Origin: Microvirga terricola
GTDB taxonomy: Bacteria > Pseudomonadota > Alphaproteobacteria > Rhizobiales > Beijerinckiaceae
DNA: 64,000 nt
Reading direction: 5' to 3'
Assembly: GCF_011777495.1 (NCBI RefSeq)
Contig: NZ_JAATJS010000001.1
Coordinates: forward strand, 248,001 to 312,000
The notes beneath the pieces were generated by a model that ran no database searches, was not told where the DNA came from, and saw only the letters and a program-made list of their open reading frames with translations. The translations under genes were made by a program, and so were the position numbers. This document shows positions 32,133-42,530 of the stretch, one piece after another (position 1 is the stretch's first letter; each line of letters starts with the position of its first letter).

Positions 32133-32708
32133 TTACAGCTCCAGCACTGCGATCCCGCAATTCTGAAGGCGTTCCCCGGTCAGGCCGTGGAAGAAGGTAC
32201 CGTGGCCGACGACGGCGATGAGACGCTCGGGCCGGGCGGCGAGCCATTCCCGGAACAGCGCGACCCGGCCGGCCATGGTTTCCGTCGGCTCGACTACGAA
32301 ACCGCGGGGATCCGGCTCCCCGTCCTTGTGCCACCACACCTCTTCCAGGTGGTCGAAGGCGAGATGCGGGAAATCCCGCCGCAGGAGCGCCGGGGCGCGG
32401 CCGACGTCGCAGCTGTTCTCCAGCCGTTCCCGGTGCAGGCTCTCGACCTGGATTCGGGACGCGGCGGGATGGTCTTTGAACAGGCCTAGGGTCGTCTGGA
32501 TGGCGCGGGTGAGCGGCGTGGTCACGATCAGATCGTAGGTATGATCCCGCACCGTCGCCGCCGCTTCCGCCACCTGCTGGTGGCCCAACTCCGACAAAGT
32601 CGCGTCGAAATGAAGCGGATCGCTCCAGACGCCGTCCGGCTCCCGGGCCGCATAGTGGGCATTGAAGGTCGATTGCCCGTGCCGGATGCAGTGAACGATC
32701 TTGGCCAT
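32133..32708 (-). CDS. Histidine phosphatase family protein (phosphoglycerate mutase-like)
   Basis: A 191-residue enzyme with the catalytic RHG (R9, H10, G11 in MAKIVHCIRHGQST) and the second histidine in VVGHGTFFHGL near the C-terminus. This places it in the histidine phosphatase superfamily; whether it acts on phosphoglycerate or another phosphoester is not clear, and it is shorter than GpmA. The start at 32708 is set by AAGGA 6 nt upstream; a longer frame extends into priA and is meaningless. It follows priA by 26 bp on the same strand. Confidence 0.88.
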   Translation of the reverse strand: MAKIVHCIRHGQSTFNAHYAAREPDGVWSDPLHFDATLSELGHQQVAEAAATVRDHTYDLIVTTPLTRAIQTTLGLFKDHPAASRIQVESLHRERLENSCDVGRAPALLRRDFPHLAFDHLEEVWWHKDGEPDPRGFVVEPTETMAGRVALFREWLAARPERLIAVVGHGTFFHGLTGERLQNCGIAVLEL

Positions 32709-32734
32709 GCCGATTCCTTGTCCTCGCGGTTGAA

Positions 32735-34897
32735 TTACAAAAAGCTTTGCGGGTCCACGTCGATGGAAACCCTGATGTTGCCCCGAATCTTCGGGCAGCG
32801 GCCAATCCAGCCGCGCAAGTACCCCTGGAGATCGACCTCGCGCTCGGTTTTCACCAGAAGCCGGTAGCGATAGCGTCCCCGGATCAGCGCCAGCGGGGCC
32901 TCGGCGGGGCCGAGCACGGTGACGCCGGGGGGCGGCTCGGCGCATTTCGCCATGGCGCGGGCGTGCCCCTCCGCCGCCTCGCGCTCGGTCGCGGAGACGA
33001 TGAGGGCCGCGAGCCGTCCGAAAGGCGGCAGGCCCGCCAATTCCCGCACGCGGGTCTCTTCCCGATAGAATCGCTCGGCATTCCCTGAGACCAGCGCAGC
33101 GATCACAGGATGATCCGGCTGCCAGGTCTGCACCAGCGCCCGGCCGGGCTTTTCGCCACGCCCGGCGCGGCCCGTGACCTGCTGCAGAAGCTGGAAAGTC
33201 CGCTCGGCGGCGCGGGGGTCGCCCGAGGTCAGGCCGATATCGGCGTCAAGCACCCCGACCAGCGTCAGAAGCGGGAAATTGTGACCCTTGGCCACCAGCT
33301 GCGTGCCGATGACGATATCGAACTCACCCGCCGCGATGGCGGCGAGTTCCGCCCGCAGGCGCTCGGTGCCGCCGGGAAAGTCGCTGGAAAGCACGATGCG
33401 GCGCTTGTCCGGAAACAGCTCCGCCGCCTCTTCCGCGATTCGCTCCACCCCTGGGCCGCAGGAGACGAGCGAATCGACGCTACCGCAGGAAATGCAGGCA
33501 TGGGGCGTGCGCTCTACATGGCCGCAATGGTGGCAGACCAGCGAGCGGCGGAAGCGGTGTTCCACCAGCCAGGCCGAGCAATTGGGGCATTCATAACGGT
33601 GGCCGCAAGAGCCGCAGAGGGTCAGCGGGGCATAGCCGCGCCGGTTCAAGAAAAGCAGCGCCTGCTCGCCCCGCTCCAGCGTGTCCCTCATGGCCCCGAC
33701 CAGACTCGGTGAGAGCCAGCGCCCGCGCTCGACCTTTTCGCGGCGCATGTCGACGGAGCGGATCTGCGGCATCTGCCGCCCGCCGAAGCGCTCCGGCAAC
33801 TCCACATGACGGTAGCGCCCGCGCTCCACATTGACCCGGCTCTCGATAGAGGGCGTAGCGGAGGCCAGAATCACCGGCGCATTTTCGATTCGCCCCCGCA
33901 CCACCGCCATGTCGCGGGCGTGGTAATGCACCCCGTCATCCTGCTTGTAGGCGGTCTCGTGCTCCTCATCGATCACGATCAGGCCGAGATCGGCATAAGG
34001 CAGGAAGAGCGCTGAGCGCGCGCCCGCCACCACCTTCACCTCGCCCGAGGCGATGCCCGCATAGAGCCGTTCGCGCTTGCGGCCCGAGACGCCGGAATGC
34101 CAGGTCGCGGGCTTCACGCCGAACCGGGCGGCGAATCGGTCGAGGAACTGCGCCGTCAGCGCAATTTCGGGCATGAGGATCAGGGCCTGACGCCCCTGCC
34201 GCACCGCTTCGGCCACCGCCTCGAAATAAACCTCGGTCTTGCCGGAGCCGGTCACGCCTTCAAGCAGGGTGACGGGAGCCGGCTGTTCGGCCATTGATTC
34301 GACAAGGGCCGCCGCCGCGGCGCGCTGGTCATCGGAGAGGTCGGCTTGGCCGAAATCGGGATCCGGCGGTTCGGCGGCGGGCTCGGGCAGGAGCGCGACG
34401 GTCTCGAAGGTGCCCTCGTCGATCAGCCCATCGATGACGCCCGTGCTGACGCCTGCCTCCTGCGCCAGTTCACGCTTGAGCCGCACCAACCCATCCTGCG
34501 CGATCTCGACGACCTGCTGGCGCGCGGGCGTCATGCGCTTCGGCAGGGGGCCGGCCAGACGCACCCCGACACGAACCACCTCCGCCCGCTCGCCGTCCGG
34601 CAGCTTGAGGCCCATGGCGAGGACCGAGCCCTTGGGCGCGAGGGTGTACCACGCGATCCATTCCAGGAACTTCCGCATCTTGGGCGATAGGCCGGGGACC
34701 TCGATGCGGTCGGTGATTTTCTTGAGGTTGCCGCCCTGCCCGTCTCGCTGGCCCCAGACGACTCCCACCACTTCCCGGTTGGCGAGCGGCACCTGGACCA
34801 CGTCGCCCTCCTTCAGGGCGAGGTCTTGGGGCACCGCATAGCTGTAGGCCGTGTCCAGGGCGAGCGGGATGAGGACATCGGCGATCTTTGAGGTCAT
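32735..34897 (-). CDS. priA: Primosomal replication restart helicase PriA
   Basis: A 720-residue superfamily 2 helicase: N-terminal 3'-end-binding domain, Walker A GVTGSGKTE, DEEH (VIDEEHETAYKQ), and the zinc-binding cysteine set LCGSCGH, CPNC, CHHC, CISC between the helicase lobes. It reloads the replisome at stalled forks. The ATG at 34897 is used; the codon before it is a TTG. The C-terminus is complete. Placed next to the ATP synthase operon, as in many alphaproteobacteria. Confidence 0.96.
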   Translation of the reverse strand: MTSKIADVLIPLALDTAYSYAVPQDLALKEGDVVQVPLANREVVGVVWGQRDGQGGNLKKITDRIEVPGLSPKMRKFLEWIAWYTLAPKGSVLAMGLKLPDGERAEVVRVGVRLAGPLPKRMTPARQQVVEIAQDGLVRLKRELAQEAGVSTGVIDGLIDEGTFETVALLPEPAAEPPDPDFGQADLSDDQRAAAAALVESMAEQPAPVTLLEGVTGSGKTEVYFEAVAEAVRQGRQALILMPEIALTAQFLDRFAARFGVKPATWHSGVSGRKRERLYAGIASGEVKVVAGARSALFLPYADLGLIVIDEEHETAYKQDDGVHYHARDMAVVRGRIENAPVILASATPSIESRVNVERGRYRHVELPERFGGRQMPQIRSVDMRREKVERGRWLSPSLVGAMRDTLERGEQALLFLNRRGYAPLTLCGSCGHRYECPNCSAWLVEHRFRRSLVCHHCGHVERTPHACISCGSVDSLVSCGPGVERIAEEAAELFPDKRRIVLSSDFPGGTERLRAELAAIAAGEFDIVIGTQLVAKGHNFPLLTLVGVLDADIGLTSGDPRAAERTFQLLQQVTGRAGRGEKPGRALVQTWQPDHPVIAALVSGNAERFYREETRVRELAGLPPFGRLAALIVSATEREAAEGHARAMAKCAEPPPGVTVLGPAEAPLALIRGRYRYRLLVKTEREVDLQGYLRGWIGRCPKIRGNIRVSIDVDPQSFL

Positions 34898-34942
34898 CAA
34901 AAAGCGCGCGTGAGGATTGGTCGGGGGCGATTGATAGACGAG

Positions 34943-35563
34943 TTATGCCTGCTTTGTCTTTTCAAAAGCGAGCTTCGTCCAGCTCACGCCGGGACGTTTG
35001 TGCATGTCTTCGGACTGGATCATCTGGAGAAGCTCAAGGCCCGCAGTCTTCGCCGCCTCGACGAACGGCGCAATCGGCACCTCGAACATCCGCGCGCCTG
35101 CCGGCACCGGGCCCTTGCGGATGCTCATGAGCAGGCGGCCACCCGACTTGAGAAGAGACAGCACGTTCGGCAGCGCGCGCTGCCGCTCTTCTTCGGTGAG
35201 ATGCATCCAAACAGCCGTCATCAGGACGAAATCCGCCTCGATGCCGAGAGCGCGCGCACGCGACAGATCCGGCAACAGATCGTCGCACCAAATGATGGCC
35301 GGGTCAGGATGGAGGCGCTGGCCATGCGCCCGCATTTCAGCGGTCGGCTCGACGGCGATGACGGAAAAGCCCCGCGCGGCGAGCGCCGCCGCATCGCGCC
35401 CCGTCCCCGCGCCGATATCGATGGCCTGCCCGCCCTGCGACACGAAGGCGGTGAGCGGCCCATAAACACTATCGAACGTCACGCTCTCGTAGCGCACGAC
35501 CAAAGAGTCAGCGTTTTCCGCATAACCCGCATTGCTCGGAAGGCTTTGGGCCGAATCGGTCAT
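34943..35563 (-). CDS. Class I SAM-dependent methyltransferase
   Basis: A 206-residue Rossmann methyltransferase with motif I AIDIGAGTGRDA, an acidic strand-2 end (VIAVEPTAEM) and ADFVLMTAVWMHL after motif II. Substrate unknown; the fold resembles small-molecule or quinone-type methyltransferases. It sits just upstream of priA (45 bp) on the same strand and is divergent from xerC (82 bp). Confidence 0.85.
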   Translation of the reverse strand: MTDSAQSLPSNAGYAENADSLVVRYESVTFDSVYGPLTAFVSQGGQAIDIGAGTGRDAAALAARGFSVIAVEPTAEMRAHGQRLHPDPAIIWCDDLLPDLSRARALGIEADFVLMTAVWMHLTEEERQRALPNVLSLLKSGGRLLMSIRKGPVPAGARMFEVPIAPFVEAAKTAGLELLQMIQSEDMHKRPGVSWTKLAFEKTKQA

Positions 35564-35645
35564 CGATCATCCCTTCGTTTCATGGCCCCCGAGTATTCCG
35601 TGGAGTTCACGCTTTTGAAACAGCAGGGCTCCGATACTCCACGCC

Positions 35646-36620
35646 ATGAGTTCACCAAAGCCCGCCTCGCCCCTCGATCTCGCCCTGCCCGGCGCGGAGG
35701 ATACCCGTCGGGAGACGATGCAGTGGCTGACCTCGCTCGCCAAGGAGCGGCGGCTGTCCGCAAAAACCGTCGAGGCTTACGCGCGGGACTTGCGGCAGTT
35801 CCTGACCTTTCTCACCGGCCATCTCGGCGAAGCGCCCACCGTGAAAGCGGTCTTAAGCCTCAAGCCCCTCGACATCCGCTCCTTCCTCGCGGCGCGGCGC
35901 ATGGAGGCGGTGGGAAGCCGCTCCCTCATGCGCCAGCTTGCGGCGCTTCGTTCCTTCGCGCGGCATCTGGAGCGGGAGGGCTTTGGTACGGCCTCGGCGT
36001 TTGCGGCGATTCGCACGCCGAAGGTGGACAAGAACCTGCCGCGCCCCCTCTCCGCCTCATCCGCCGTCGCGGTCACGGATACGGAGGTGCGCGCGGGCGA
36101 GAACCGTAAACCCTGGATTCTGGCGCGCGATGCTGCCGTTCTATCGCTGCTCTACGGTGCGGGCCTGCGCATCTCAGAGGCTCTCGGCCTCCAGCGTCGC
36201 GACGCGCCGATCCATGGCACCGATTCGATTACGGTGATGGGCAAGGGCGGGAAGCAGCGCAGCGTGCCAGTGATTCCGGCGATTCAGCGCGCGGTGGAGG
36301 AGTATCTGCATCTCTGCCCCTACACGATCCCGCCGGAAGGCCCGCTCTTCGTCGGCGCGCGCGGCGGGCCGCTTTCGCCGCGCATCATCCAGCTCGCGGT
36401 AGAGGAACTGCGCGGCGCGCTCGGCCTGCCGGACAGCGCCACGCCCCATGCGCTCCGCCACTCCTTCGCGACGCATCTTCTGGCGCGCGGCGGCGACCTG
36501 CGCGGCATCCAGGAACTGTTGGGCCACGCCTCGCTCTCGACAACACAGCTCTACACGAAGGTCGATGCGACGCGATTGATGGATGCGTTCGATGCAGCCC
36601 ATCCGAGAGCGCGGCGGTGA
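35646..36620 (+). CDS. xerC: Tyrosine recombinase XerC
   Basis: A 324-residue site-specific recombinase with an N-terminal SAM-like DNA-binding domain (21-115) and a catalytic domain holding the full set R175, K200/K203, H268-x-x-R271, H294 and nucleophile Y303. It resolves chromosome dimers at dif together with XerD. Its position by priA and lpdA is the normal chromosomal one, so this is a housekeeping recombinase and not an island integrase. A bidirectional terminator follows. Confidence 0.94.
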   Translation: MSSPKPASPLDLALPGAEDTRRETMQWLTSLAKERRLSAKTVEAYARDLRQFLTFLTGHLGEAPTVKAVLSLKPLDIRSFLAARRMEAVGSRSLMRQLAALRSFARHLEREGFGTASAFAAIRTPKVDKNLPRPLSASSAVAVTDTEVRAGENRKPWILARDAAVLSLLYGAGLRISEALGLQRRDAPIHGTDSITVMGKGGKQRSVPVIPAIQRAVEEYLHLCPYTIPPEGPLFVGARGGPLSPRIIQLAVEELRGALGLPDSATPHALRHSFATHLLARGGDLRGIQELLGHASLSTTQLYTKVDATRLMDAFDAAHPRARR

Positions 36621-36657
36621 TTGCCCCTCCCCTCTCGTGAGAGACAGCGCACAAAAG

Positions 36658-36685
36658 AAAAATGGCCGGGCAAACCCGGCCATTT
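36658..36685. terminator. Bidirectional terminator between xerC and lpdA
   Basis: The stem AAATGGCCGGG / CCCGGCCATTT with a CAAA tetraloop has A- and T-rich flanks, closing both xerC (plus) and lpdA (minus), which converge here. Confidence 0.88.
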
Positions 36686-36710
36686 CAGACATGTTGCGAA
36701 GCGGCGCAGG

Positions 36711-38111
36711 TCACATATGGATCGAGCGCTTCTCCACCGCCATCGCGGCTTCCTTCACCGCCTCAGCCAGCGTCGGGTGTGCGTGGCAGGAGCGGGCGAT
36801 GTCTTCCGACGAGCCGCCGAATTCCATCGCGATCACCGCTTCGTGGATCAGCTCGCCCGCATTCGCGCCGACAATGTGAACACCCAGCACCTTGTCGGTC
36901 GCCGCATCGGCCAGAATCTTCACAAAGCCCTCGGTCAGGCCGATGGACTTGGCGCGACCATTGGCCATGAAGGGGAACTTGCCGACATTGTAGGCGATGC
37001 CCGCAGCTTTCAGCTCCTCTTCCGTCTTGCCGACGGAGGCAACTTCCGGCGCGGTGTAAACGACGCCCGGAATCACGTCATAGTTCACGTGGCCCGCCTT
37101 GCCGGCGAGAATTTCCGCCACCGCGACACCCTCATCCTCAGCCTTGTGCGCGAGCATCGGTCCGGCGATCACATCGCCGATGGCGTAGATGCCGGTGACG
37201 TTGGTCGAGAAATGCGCGTCGGTGAGAATGCGGCCCTTCGCATCCTTCTGAACGCCGATCTCGTCGAGGCCGAGGCCCTGCGTGTAGGGCACGCGGCCGA
37301 TGGCGACGAGCACGACATCCGCCTCGATGGTTTCCGCAGCACCGCCGGCAGCGGGTTCGATGGTGACAAGAGCGCCCTTGCCCTTCTTCTCGACCTTCGT
37401 GACCTTGGAGCCGAGCTTGAACGCAAAACCCTGCTTCGACAGCATGCGCTGGAAGTTCTTCGCAACTTCACCGTCCATGCCGGGCAGGATGCGGTCGAGA
37501 TATTCGACCACCGTCACGTCCGAGCCGAGGCGACGCCACACCGAACCGAGTTCGAGACCGATGACGCCCGCGCCGATGACGACGAGACGCTTCGGAACGC
37601 TCTCCAACTCAAGCGCTCCCGTGGACGACACCACAACCTTCTCGTCGATCTCGATGCCGGGAAGGCGCGTGACATCCGAGCCGGTGGCGATGACGATGTT
37701 CTTGGTCTGCAGAATCTGGTTCGAACCGTCGTCTGCCGTCACTTCGACCTGACCGGCAGCGGCGATGCGGCCGGCACCGAAGAACACATCGACCTTATTC
37801 TTCTTGAGCAGGAATTCGACACCCTTGGTGTTGCCGTCGACGCCTTCCTGCTTGAAGGCCATCATCTTCTTCAGATCGATCTTCGGCGTACCAACGCTGA
37901 TGCCGAGCTTGTCGAAATGCGTGCTCGCATCTTCGAACGCGTGCGATGCGTGCAGCAGCGCCTTCGACGGAATGCAGCCCACGTTGAGGCAGGTACCGCC
38001 ATGGGTCTTGCGCTTTTCGACAACGGCGGTCTTCAAGCCAAGTTGGGCCGCGCGGATGGCGCAGACATAGCCGCCGGGGCCGGTACCGATGACGATGAGA
38101 TCGTAGGACAT
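36711..38111 (-). CDS. lpdA: Dihydrolipoyl dehydrogenase (E3)
   Basis: A 466-residue flavoprotein disulfide reductase. FAD-binding [10 protein letters not shown] (9-18), redox-active pair C41/C46 in [13 protein letters not shown], an NAD-binding [11 protein letters not shown] and the C-terminal catalytic HAHPTLAE are intact. It reoxidises the lipoyl groups of the E2 subunit. It is last in the suc operon; a palindromic repeat separates it from sucB and might mark a processing point. Other E3 copies could exist for pyruvate dehydrogenase. Confidence 0.96.
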   Translation of the reverse strand: MSYDLIVIGTGPGGYVCAIRAAQLGLKTAVVEKRKTHGGTCLNVGCIPSKALLHASHAFEDASTHFDKLGISVGTPKIDLKKMMAFKQEGVDGNTKGVEFLLKKNKVDVFFGAGRIAAAGQVEVTADDGSNQILQTKNIVIATGSDVTRLPGIEIDEKVVVSSTGALELESVPKRLVVIGAGVIGLELGSVWRRLGSDVTVVEYLDRILPGMDGEVAKNFQRMLSKQGFAFKLGSKVTKVEKKGKGALVTIEPAAGGAAETIEADVVLVAIGRVPYTQGLGLDEIGVQKDAKGRILTDAHFSTNVTGIYAIGDVIAGPMLAHKAEDEGVAVAEILAGKAGHVNYDVIPGVVYTAPEVASVGKTEEELKAAGIAYNVGKFPFMANGRAKSIGLTEGFVKILADAATDKVLGVHIVGANAGELIHEAVIAMEFGGSSEDIARSCHAHPTLAEAVKEAAMAVEKRSIHM

Positions 38112-38126
38112 TGAATTACCCTCACT

Positions 38127-38215
38127 CTGTCATCACCGGGCTTGTCCCGGTGATCGCGATACGAAAGGTTCAGCCCTTCCGATCGAGATGGCCGGGACAA
38201 GCCCGGCCATGACAG
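38127..38215. repeat. Dispersed palindromic repeat, copy between sucB and lpdA
   Basis: An 89-bp element bounded by CTGTCAT (38127-38133) and ATGACAG (38209-38215). Two internal hairpins: CACCGGGCTTGTCCCGGTG and ATGGCCGGGACAAGCCCGGC with CAT. It is near-identical in layout to the copy at 26761-26845. Confidence 0.85.
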
Positions 38216-38229
38216 TCATGTTGAAAAAC

Positions 38230-39447
38230 TTACAGGTCGAGCACGAGACGCGCCGGATCCTCCAGCGCTTCCTTGACGCGCACAAGGAAGGTCACGGCTT
38301 CCTTGCCGTCGACGATGCGGTGATCGTAGGACAGCGCGAGATACATCATCGGGCGCACGACGACCTGGCCGTTGCGGACCACAGGACGCTCCTCGATGCG
38401 GTGCATGCCGAGAATGCCCGATTGCGGCGCGTTGAGGATCGGAGTCGAGAGCAGCGAGCCGTAGATGCCGCCGTTGGTGATGGTGAAGGTGCCGCCCTGC
38501 ATCTCGTCGATGGAGAGCTTGCCGTCGCGGGCGCGGCGACCGAAATCGGCGATGGTCTTCTCGATGCCGGCGACCGAGAGCAGGTCCGCATCGCGCACGA
38601 CCGGAACGACGAGGCCCTTATCGGTGCCCACCGCAATGCCGATGTGGTAGTAGTTCTTGTAGACGAGATCCTGACCATCGATCTCGGCATTGACCGCCGG
38701 GATTTCCTTGAGCGCCTGAATCACTGCCTTGGTGAAGAAGCCCATGAAGCCGAGCTTCGTGCCGTGCTTCTTCTCGAACACATCCTTGTATTGCGCACGC
38801 AGATTCATCACCGCGCTCATGTCCACGTCGTTGAACGTGGTGAGCATGGCGGCGGTGTTCTGTGCATCCTTGAGGCGGCGCGCGATGGTCTGGCGCAGCT
38901 TCGTCATCTTCACGCGCTCTTCGCGCGATGCATCGGCCGGCGCGGAGGGAGCCCGCGGCTGAACCGGAGCGGCAGGCGCGGGAGCGGCAGCGCCGCCGCC
39001 TGCGATGACCGCGAGCATGTCGCCCTTGGTCACGCGGCCATCCTTGCCGGTGCCGGCGACGCCGGCGGGCGAAACACCGCTTTCGGCAGCAAGGCGCGTG
39101 ACGGCAGGGCCGGGCTCCTTGGCGGCAGCCGGAGCGGCGGCCGGAGCCGGAGCAGCGGGCGCAGCCTTCGGAGCTTCAGCCTTGGGCGCGGGAGCAGCAG
39201 CCGCTGCGCCGCCTTCGACCACGGAACCGAGCACGGCGCCGGGGGTCACGGTCTCGCCGTCCTTGGCGATGATATCACCGAGTGTGCCGCTGACCGGAGC
39301 ATTGACCTCGAGGGTCACCTTGTCCGTCTCAAGCTCGAGCACGGGCTCGTCGGCCTTCACGGGATCGCCGGGCTTCTTGAACCAGCGGCCGATGGTGGCC
39401 TCTGAAACGGATTCGCCAAGGGTGGGTACGCGGATTTCGGTCGCCAT
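38230..39447 (-). CDS. sucB: 2-oxoglutarate dehydrogenase E2 (dihydrolipoyl succinyltransferase)
   Basis: A 405-residue E2: lipoyl domain with the modified lysine K43 in ETDKVTLEV, an Ala/Pro-rich linker (about 80-115), a peripheral-subunit-binding domain ([19 protein letters not shown]) and the catalytic trimeric domain ending in the active-site [10 protein letters not shown]. It forms the core of the 2-oxoglutarate dehydrogenase complex. It follows sucA by 61 bp and precedes lpdA. Also called odhB in this group. Confidence 0.97.
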   Translation of the reverse strand: MATEIRVPTLGESVSEATIGRWFKKPGDPVKADEPVLELETDKVTLEVNAPVSGTLGDIIAKDGETVTPGAVLGSVVEGGAAAAAPAPKAEAPKAAPAAPAPAAAPAAAKEPGPAVTRLAAESGVSPAGVAGTGKDGRVTKGDMLAVIAGGGAAAPAPAAPVQPRAPSAPADASREERVKMTKLRQTIARRLKDAQNTAAMLTTFNDVDMSAVMNLRAQYKDVFEKKHGTKLGFMGFFTKAVIQALKEIPAVNAEIDGQDLVYKNYYHIGIAVGTDKGLVVPVVRDADLLSVAGIEKTIADFGRRARDGKLSIDEMQGGTFTITNGGIYGSLLSTPILNAPQSGILGMHRIEERPVVRNGQVVVRPMMYLALSYDHRIVDGKEAVTFLVRVKEALEDPARLVLDL

Positions 39448-39508
39448 GTTCGTCTTGTGGTTTTAGAGCCGTGCGGCCCAAGGATAAGGATAAAGTCTTC
39501 CGCGGCTA

Positions 39509-42469
39509 TTAAGCCGCGAAAGCCTCGTCGAGGAAAGCCTGCAATTGGGCCAGATGCTTCGACATCAGGCCCGTGGCGGTGGCGGCAGAGGCGGCGCGGC
39601 CCACATAGCGCGGACGATCCACCTTGGAGCCTGCCGTCTTGAGCACCCATTCGAGATAGGGCTCGACGAAGCTCCAGGAGCCCATGTTCTTGGGCTCTTC
39701 CTGACACCAAACCACATCGGCCTTCTTGAAGCGGGCGAGTTCAGCCGCGAGCGACTTCGCCGGGAACGGATAGAGCTGCTCGACGCGCATCAGATAGACG
39801 TCGTCCAGCCCACGCTTCTCGCGCTCCTCGTAGAGGTCGTAATAGACCTTGCCGGTGCAGATCACGACGCGACGGATCTTGTCGTCCTTCACCAGCTTGA
39901 TGCCGTCGTTCAGGCGCTGCGCGTCGTCGGCCAGTACGCGATGGAAGGACGTGCCTTCTGCAATCGCGGCGAGCGAGGACACGGCGCGCTTGTGGCGCAG
40001 CAGCGACTTCGGCGTCATCAGGATCAGCGGCTTGCGGAACTCGCGCTTCAGCTGACGGCGCAGGATGTGGAAGTAGTTCGACGGCGTGGTGCAGTAGGCC
40101 ACCTGCATGTTGTCTTCCGCGCACATCTGCAGCCAGCGCTCGAGACGAGCGGAGGAGTGCTCCGGTCCCTGGCCTTCATAGCCATGGGGCAGGAGGCAGA
40201 CGAGGCCGGACATGCGCAACCACTTGCGTTCGCCCGACGAGATGAACTGGTCGAACACCACCTGCGCGCCGTTGGCGAAGTCGCCGAACTGCGCTTCCCA
40301 AAGCGTCAGCGCGTTGGGCTCGGAGAGCGTGTAGCCGTACTCGAAGCCGAGCACCGCCTCTTCCGAGAGCATCGAGTTGATGACCTCGTAGCGGCCCTGG
40401 GTTTCCGAGATGTGGTTGAGGGGCGTGTAGCGCTCCTCGTTCTCCTGGTCGGTCAGCACCGAATGGCGCTGCGAGAAGGTGCCGCGCTCCACGTCCTGAC
40501 CAGACAGGCGGACGCGGTGGCCTTCGACGAGGAGCGAACCGAAAGCAAGCGCTTCCGCCATCGCCCAATCGATGCCTTCGCCCGTCTCCATCATCTTCTT
40601 GCGGTTGTCGAGGAAGCGCTGGATCGTGCGGTGGAGGTGGAAGCCTTCCGGCACGGTGGTGAGCGCCTTCGCGATGTTCTGCAAGGTCGCGACCGACACG
40701 CCGGTCTGGCCGCGGCGCGGATCATCTGCGTCTTCGCGCACGGCCTTGAGGCCGGCCCAGCGGCCATCGAGCCAGTCAGCCTTGTTGGGTTTGTAGTTGG
40801 AAGCGATGTCGAACTCGGCGTCGAGCTTCGAGCGCCAGGCGTTCTTCATCTCGTCGATCTCGGCCTCGGTGACCGTGCCCTCGGCAAGCAGCTTCTTGGA
40901 ATAGATCTCCAGGATCGAGGGATGCGAGCGGATCGTGCGGTACATGAGCGGCTGGGTGAAAGCCGGCTCATCGCCTTCGTTGTGACCGAAGCGGCGGTAG
41001 CAGAACATGTCTACCACGACAGGCTTCTGGAACTTCTGCCGGTATTCGGTCGCGACCTTGGCCGCGAACACCACCGCTTCCGGATCGTCGCCATTCACGT
41101 GGAAGATCGGCGCCTCGACCATTTTGGCCACATCCGACGGATAAGGCGACGAACGCGAGAAACGCGGATCCGTGGTGAAGCCGATTTGGTTGTTGATGAT
41201 GAAATGCACCGAGCCGCCGGTGCGGTGGCCGCGCAGGCCCGACAGACCGAGGCACTCCGCCACGACGCCCTGGCCCGCGAAGGCCGCATCGCCATGGATG
41301 AGCAGCGGCATCACCGCCGTGCGGTTATCCGGCGCGCAGCCGAGCTGGTCCTGCTTCGCGCGCACCTTGCCGAGCACGACGGGATCGACGATTTCGAGGT
41401 GCGAAGGGTTTGCGGTCAGCGACAGGTGGACATTGTTGCCGTCGAAGGTGCGATCCGATGAAGCGCCGAGGTGATACTTCACGTCGCCCGAGCCTTCCAC
41501 GTCGTCGGGCGCGAAGGAACCGCCCTTGAACTCGTGGAACAGCGCGCGGTGCGGCTTGCCCATGACCTGCGTCAGCACGTTGAGACGGCCACGGTGAGCC
41601 ATGCCGAGCACGATTTCCTGGCAGCCGAGGTTACCGCCGCGCTTGATGATCTGCTCCAGTGCCGGAATCAGCGACTCGCTGCCATCGAGGCCGAAGCGCT
41701 TGGTGCCGGTGTACTTCAGGTCGAGAAACTTCTCGAAACCTTCCGCCTCGACGATCTTGTTGAGGATCGCGCGCTTGCCCTCGCGGGTGAAGGTGATCTC
41801 CTTATCCGGCCCCTCGATGCGCTCCTGAATCCAGGCCTTCTCGGCCGGATCGGAGATGTGCATGAACTCGACGCCGAGCGTCTGGCAATAGGTGCGCTCG
41901 AGAATGGCGACGATCTCGCGGATCGTGCCGAATTCGAGGCCGAGCACGTTGTCGAGGAAAATTTTGCGGTCCCAGTCGGCTTCCGTGAAGCCGTAATGCG
42001 AGGGATGCAGTTCCTCGTCGCTCGGACGCGGATTGATGTCGAGCGGGTCAAGCTTGGCGTGAAGGTGACCGCGCACACGGTAGGCGCGGATCAACATGAT
42101 CGCGCGCACGGAATCGCGGGTCGCCTGAAGCACCTGCTCCTGGCTGATGGGCGCGCCCTTGGCTTCCGCCTTGGCCTTGATCTTGTCGCCGACGGCCTTC
42201 TCGACCTGGGCCCAGTTGCCGTCGAGCGCGGAGATCAACTCGCCGTTCGCCGGGATCGGCCAGTTCGGCTTTTCCCACGACGCGCCGCGCGCGTTTTCCA
42301 GAACGGTCTGCTTGTCGTCCTTCAACGCGCCGAAGAAAGCCTGCCACTCGGCATCGACCGAGGAGGGATTTTCTTCGTAACGGGCATAAAGTTCCTCGAT
42401 ATAGGACGCGTTCGCCCCATAGAGGAAGGCGGTGTTGAGAAACTTCTCGTTGGCGTCTTGGCGTGCCAT
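39509..42469 (-). CDS. sucA: 2-oxoglutarate dehydrogenase E1
   Basis: A 986-residue thiamine-diphosphate enzyme that decarboxylates 2-oxoglutarate and transfers the succinyl group to E2. The N-terminal FLYGANASYIEELYARY motif, GMAHRGRLNVL, the diphosphate-binding GDAAFAGQG and the C-terminal EEPKNMGSW are typical. The ATG at 42469 (MARQDANEKF) is used rather than a start four codons upstream. A stable hairpin lies between sucD and this gene. Confidence 0.97.
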   Translation of the reverse strand: MARQDANEKFLNTAFLYGANASYIEELYARYEENPSSVDAEWQAFFGALKDDKQTVLENARGASWEKPNWPIPANGELISALDGNWAQVEKAVGDKIKAKAEAKGAPISQEQVLQATRDSVRAIMLIRAYRVRGHLHAKLDPLDINPRPSDEELHPSHYGFTEADWDRKIFLDNVLGLEFGTIREIVAILERTYCQTLGVEFMHISDPAEKAWIQERIEGPDKEITFTREGKRAILNKIVEAEGFEKFLDLKYTGTKRFGLDGSESLIPALEQIIKRGGNLGCQEIVLGMAHRGRLNVLTQVMGKPHRALFHEFKGGSFAPDDVEGSGDVKYHLGASSDRTFDGNNVHLSLTANPSHLEIVDPVVLGKVRAKQDQLGCAPDNRTAVMPLLIHGDAAFAGQGVVAECLGLSGLRGHRTGGSVHFIINNQIGFTTDPRFSRSSPYPSDVAKMVEAPIFHVNGDDPEAVVFAAKVATEYRQKFQKPVVVDMFCYRRFGHNEGDEPAFTQPLMYRTIRSHPSILEIYSKKLLAEGTVTEAEIDEMKNAWRSKLDAEFDIASNYKPNKADWLDGRWAGLKAVREDADDPRRGQTGVSVATLQNIAKALTTVPEGFHLHRTIQRFLDNRKKMMETGEGIDWAMAEALAFGSLLVEGHRVRLSGQDVERGTFSQRHSVLTDQENEERYTPLNHISETQGRYEVINSMLSEEAVLGFEYGYTLSEPNALTLWEAQFGDFANGAQVVFDQFISSGERKWLRMSGLVCLLPHGYEGQGPEHSSARLERWLQMCAEDNMQVAYCTTPSNYFHILRRQLKREFRKPLILMTPKSLLRHKRAVSSLAAIAEGTSFHRVLADDAQRLNDGIKLVKDDKIRRVVICTGKVYYDLYEEREKRGLDDVYLMRVEQLYPFPAKSLAAELARFKKADVVWCQEEPKNMGSWSFVEPYLEWVLKTAGSKVDRPRYVGRAASAATATGLMSKHLAQLQAFLDEAFAA

Positions 42470-42496
42470 GGCAATACTCAATCAAACGATGCGAAT

Positions 42497-42523
42497 GGCC
42501 GCCCCAGCCATTCCGGGGCGGCC
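42497..42523 (-). other. Intercistronic hairpin between sucD and sucA
   Basis: A 9-bp perfect stem GGCCGCCCC / GGGGCGGCC with a 9-nt loop, without a T-run. It lies between the sucD stop and the sucA start on the same transcript, so it may partly attenuate or set relative mRNA stability of the two halves of the operon. Confidence 0.55.
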
Positions 42524-42530
42524 GGTGGCT

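Noticed and set aside
35646..36620. XerC as the integrase of the right-hand island
   Set aside because: It is more than 20 kb away, sits in its normal place between priA and lpdA, and has the size and motifs of the housekeeping recombinase.
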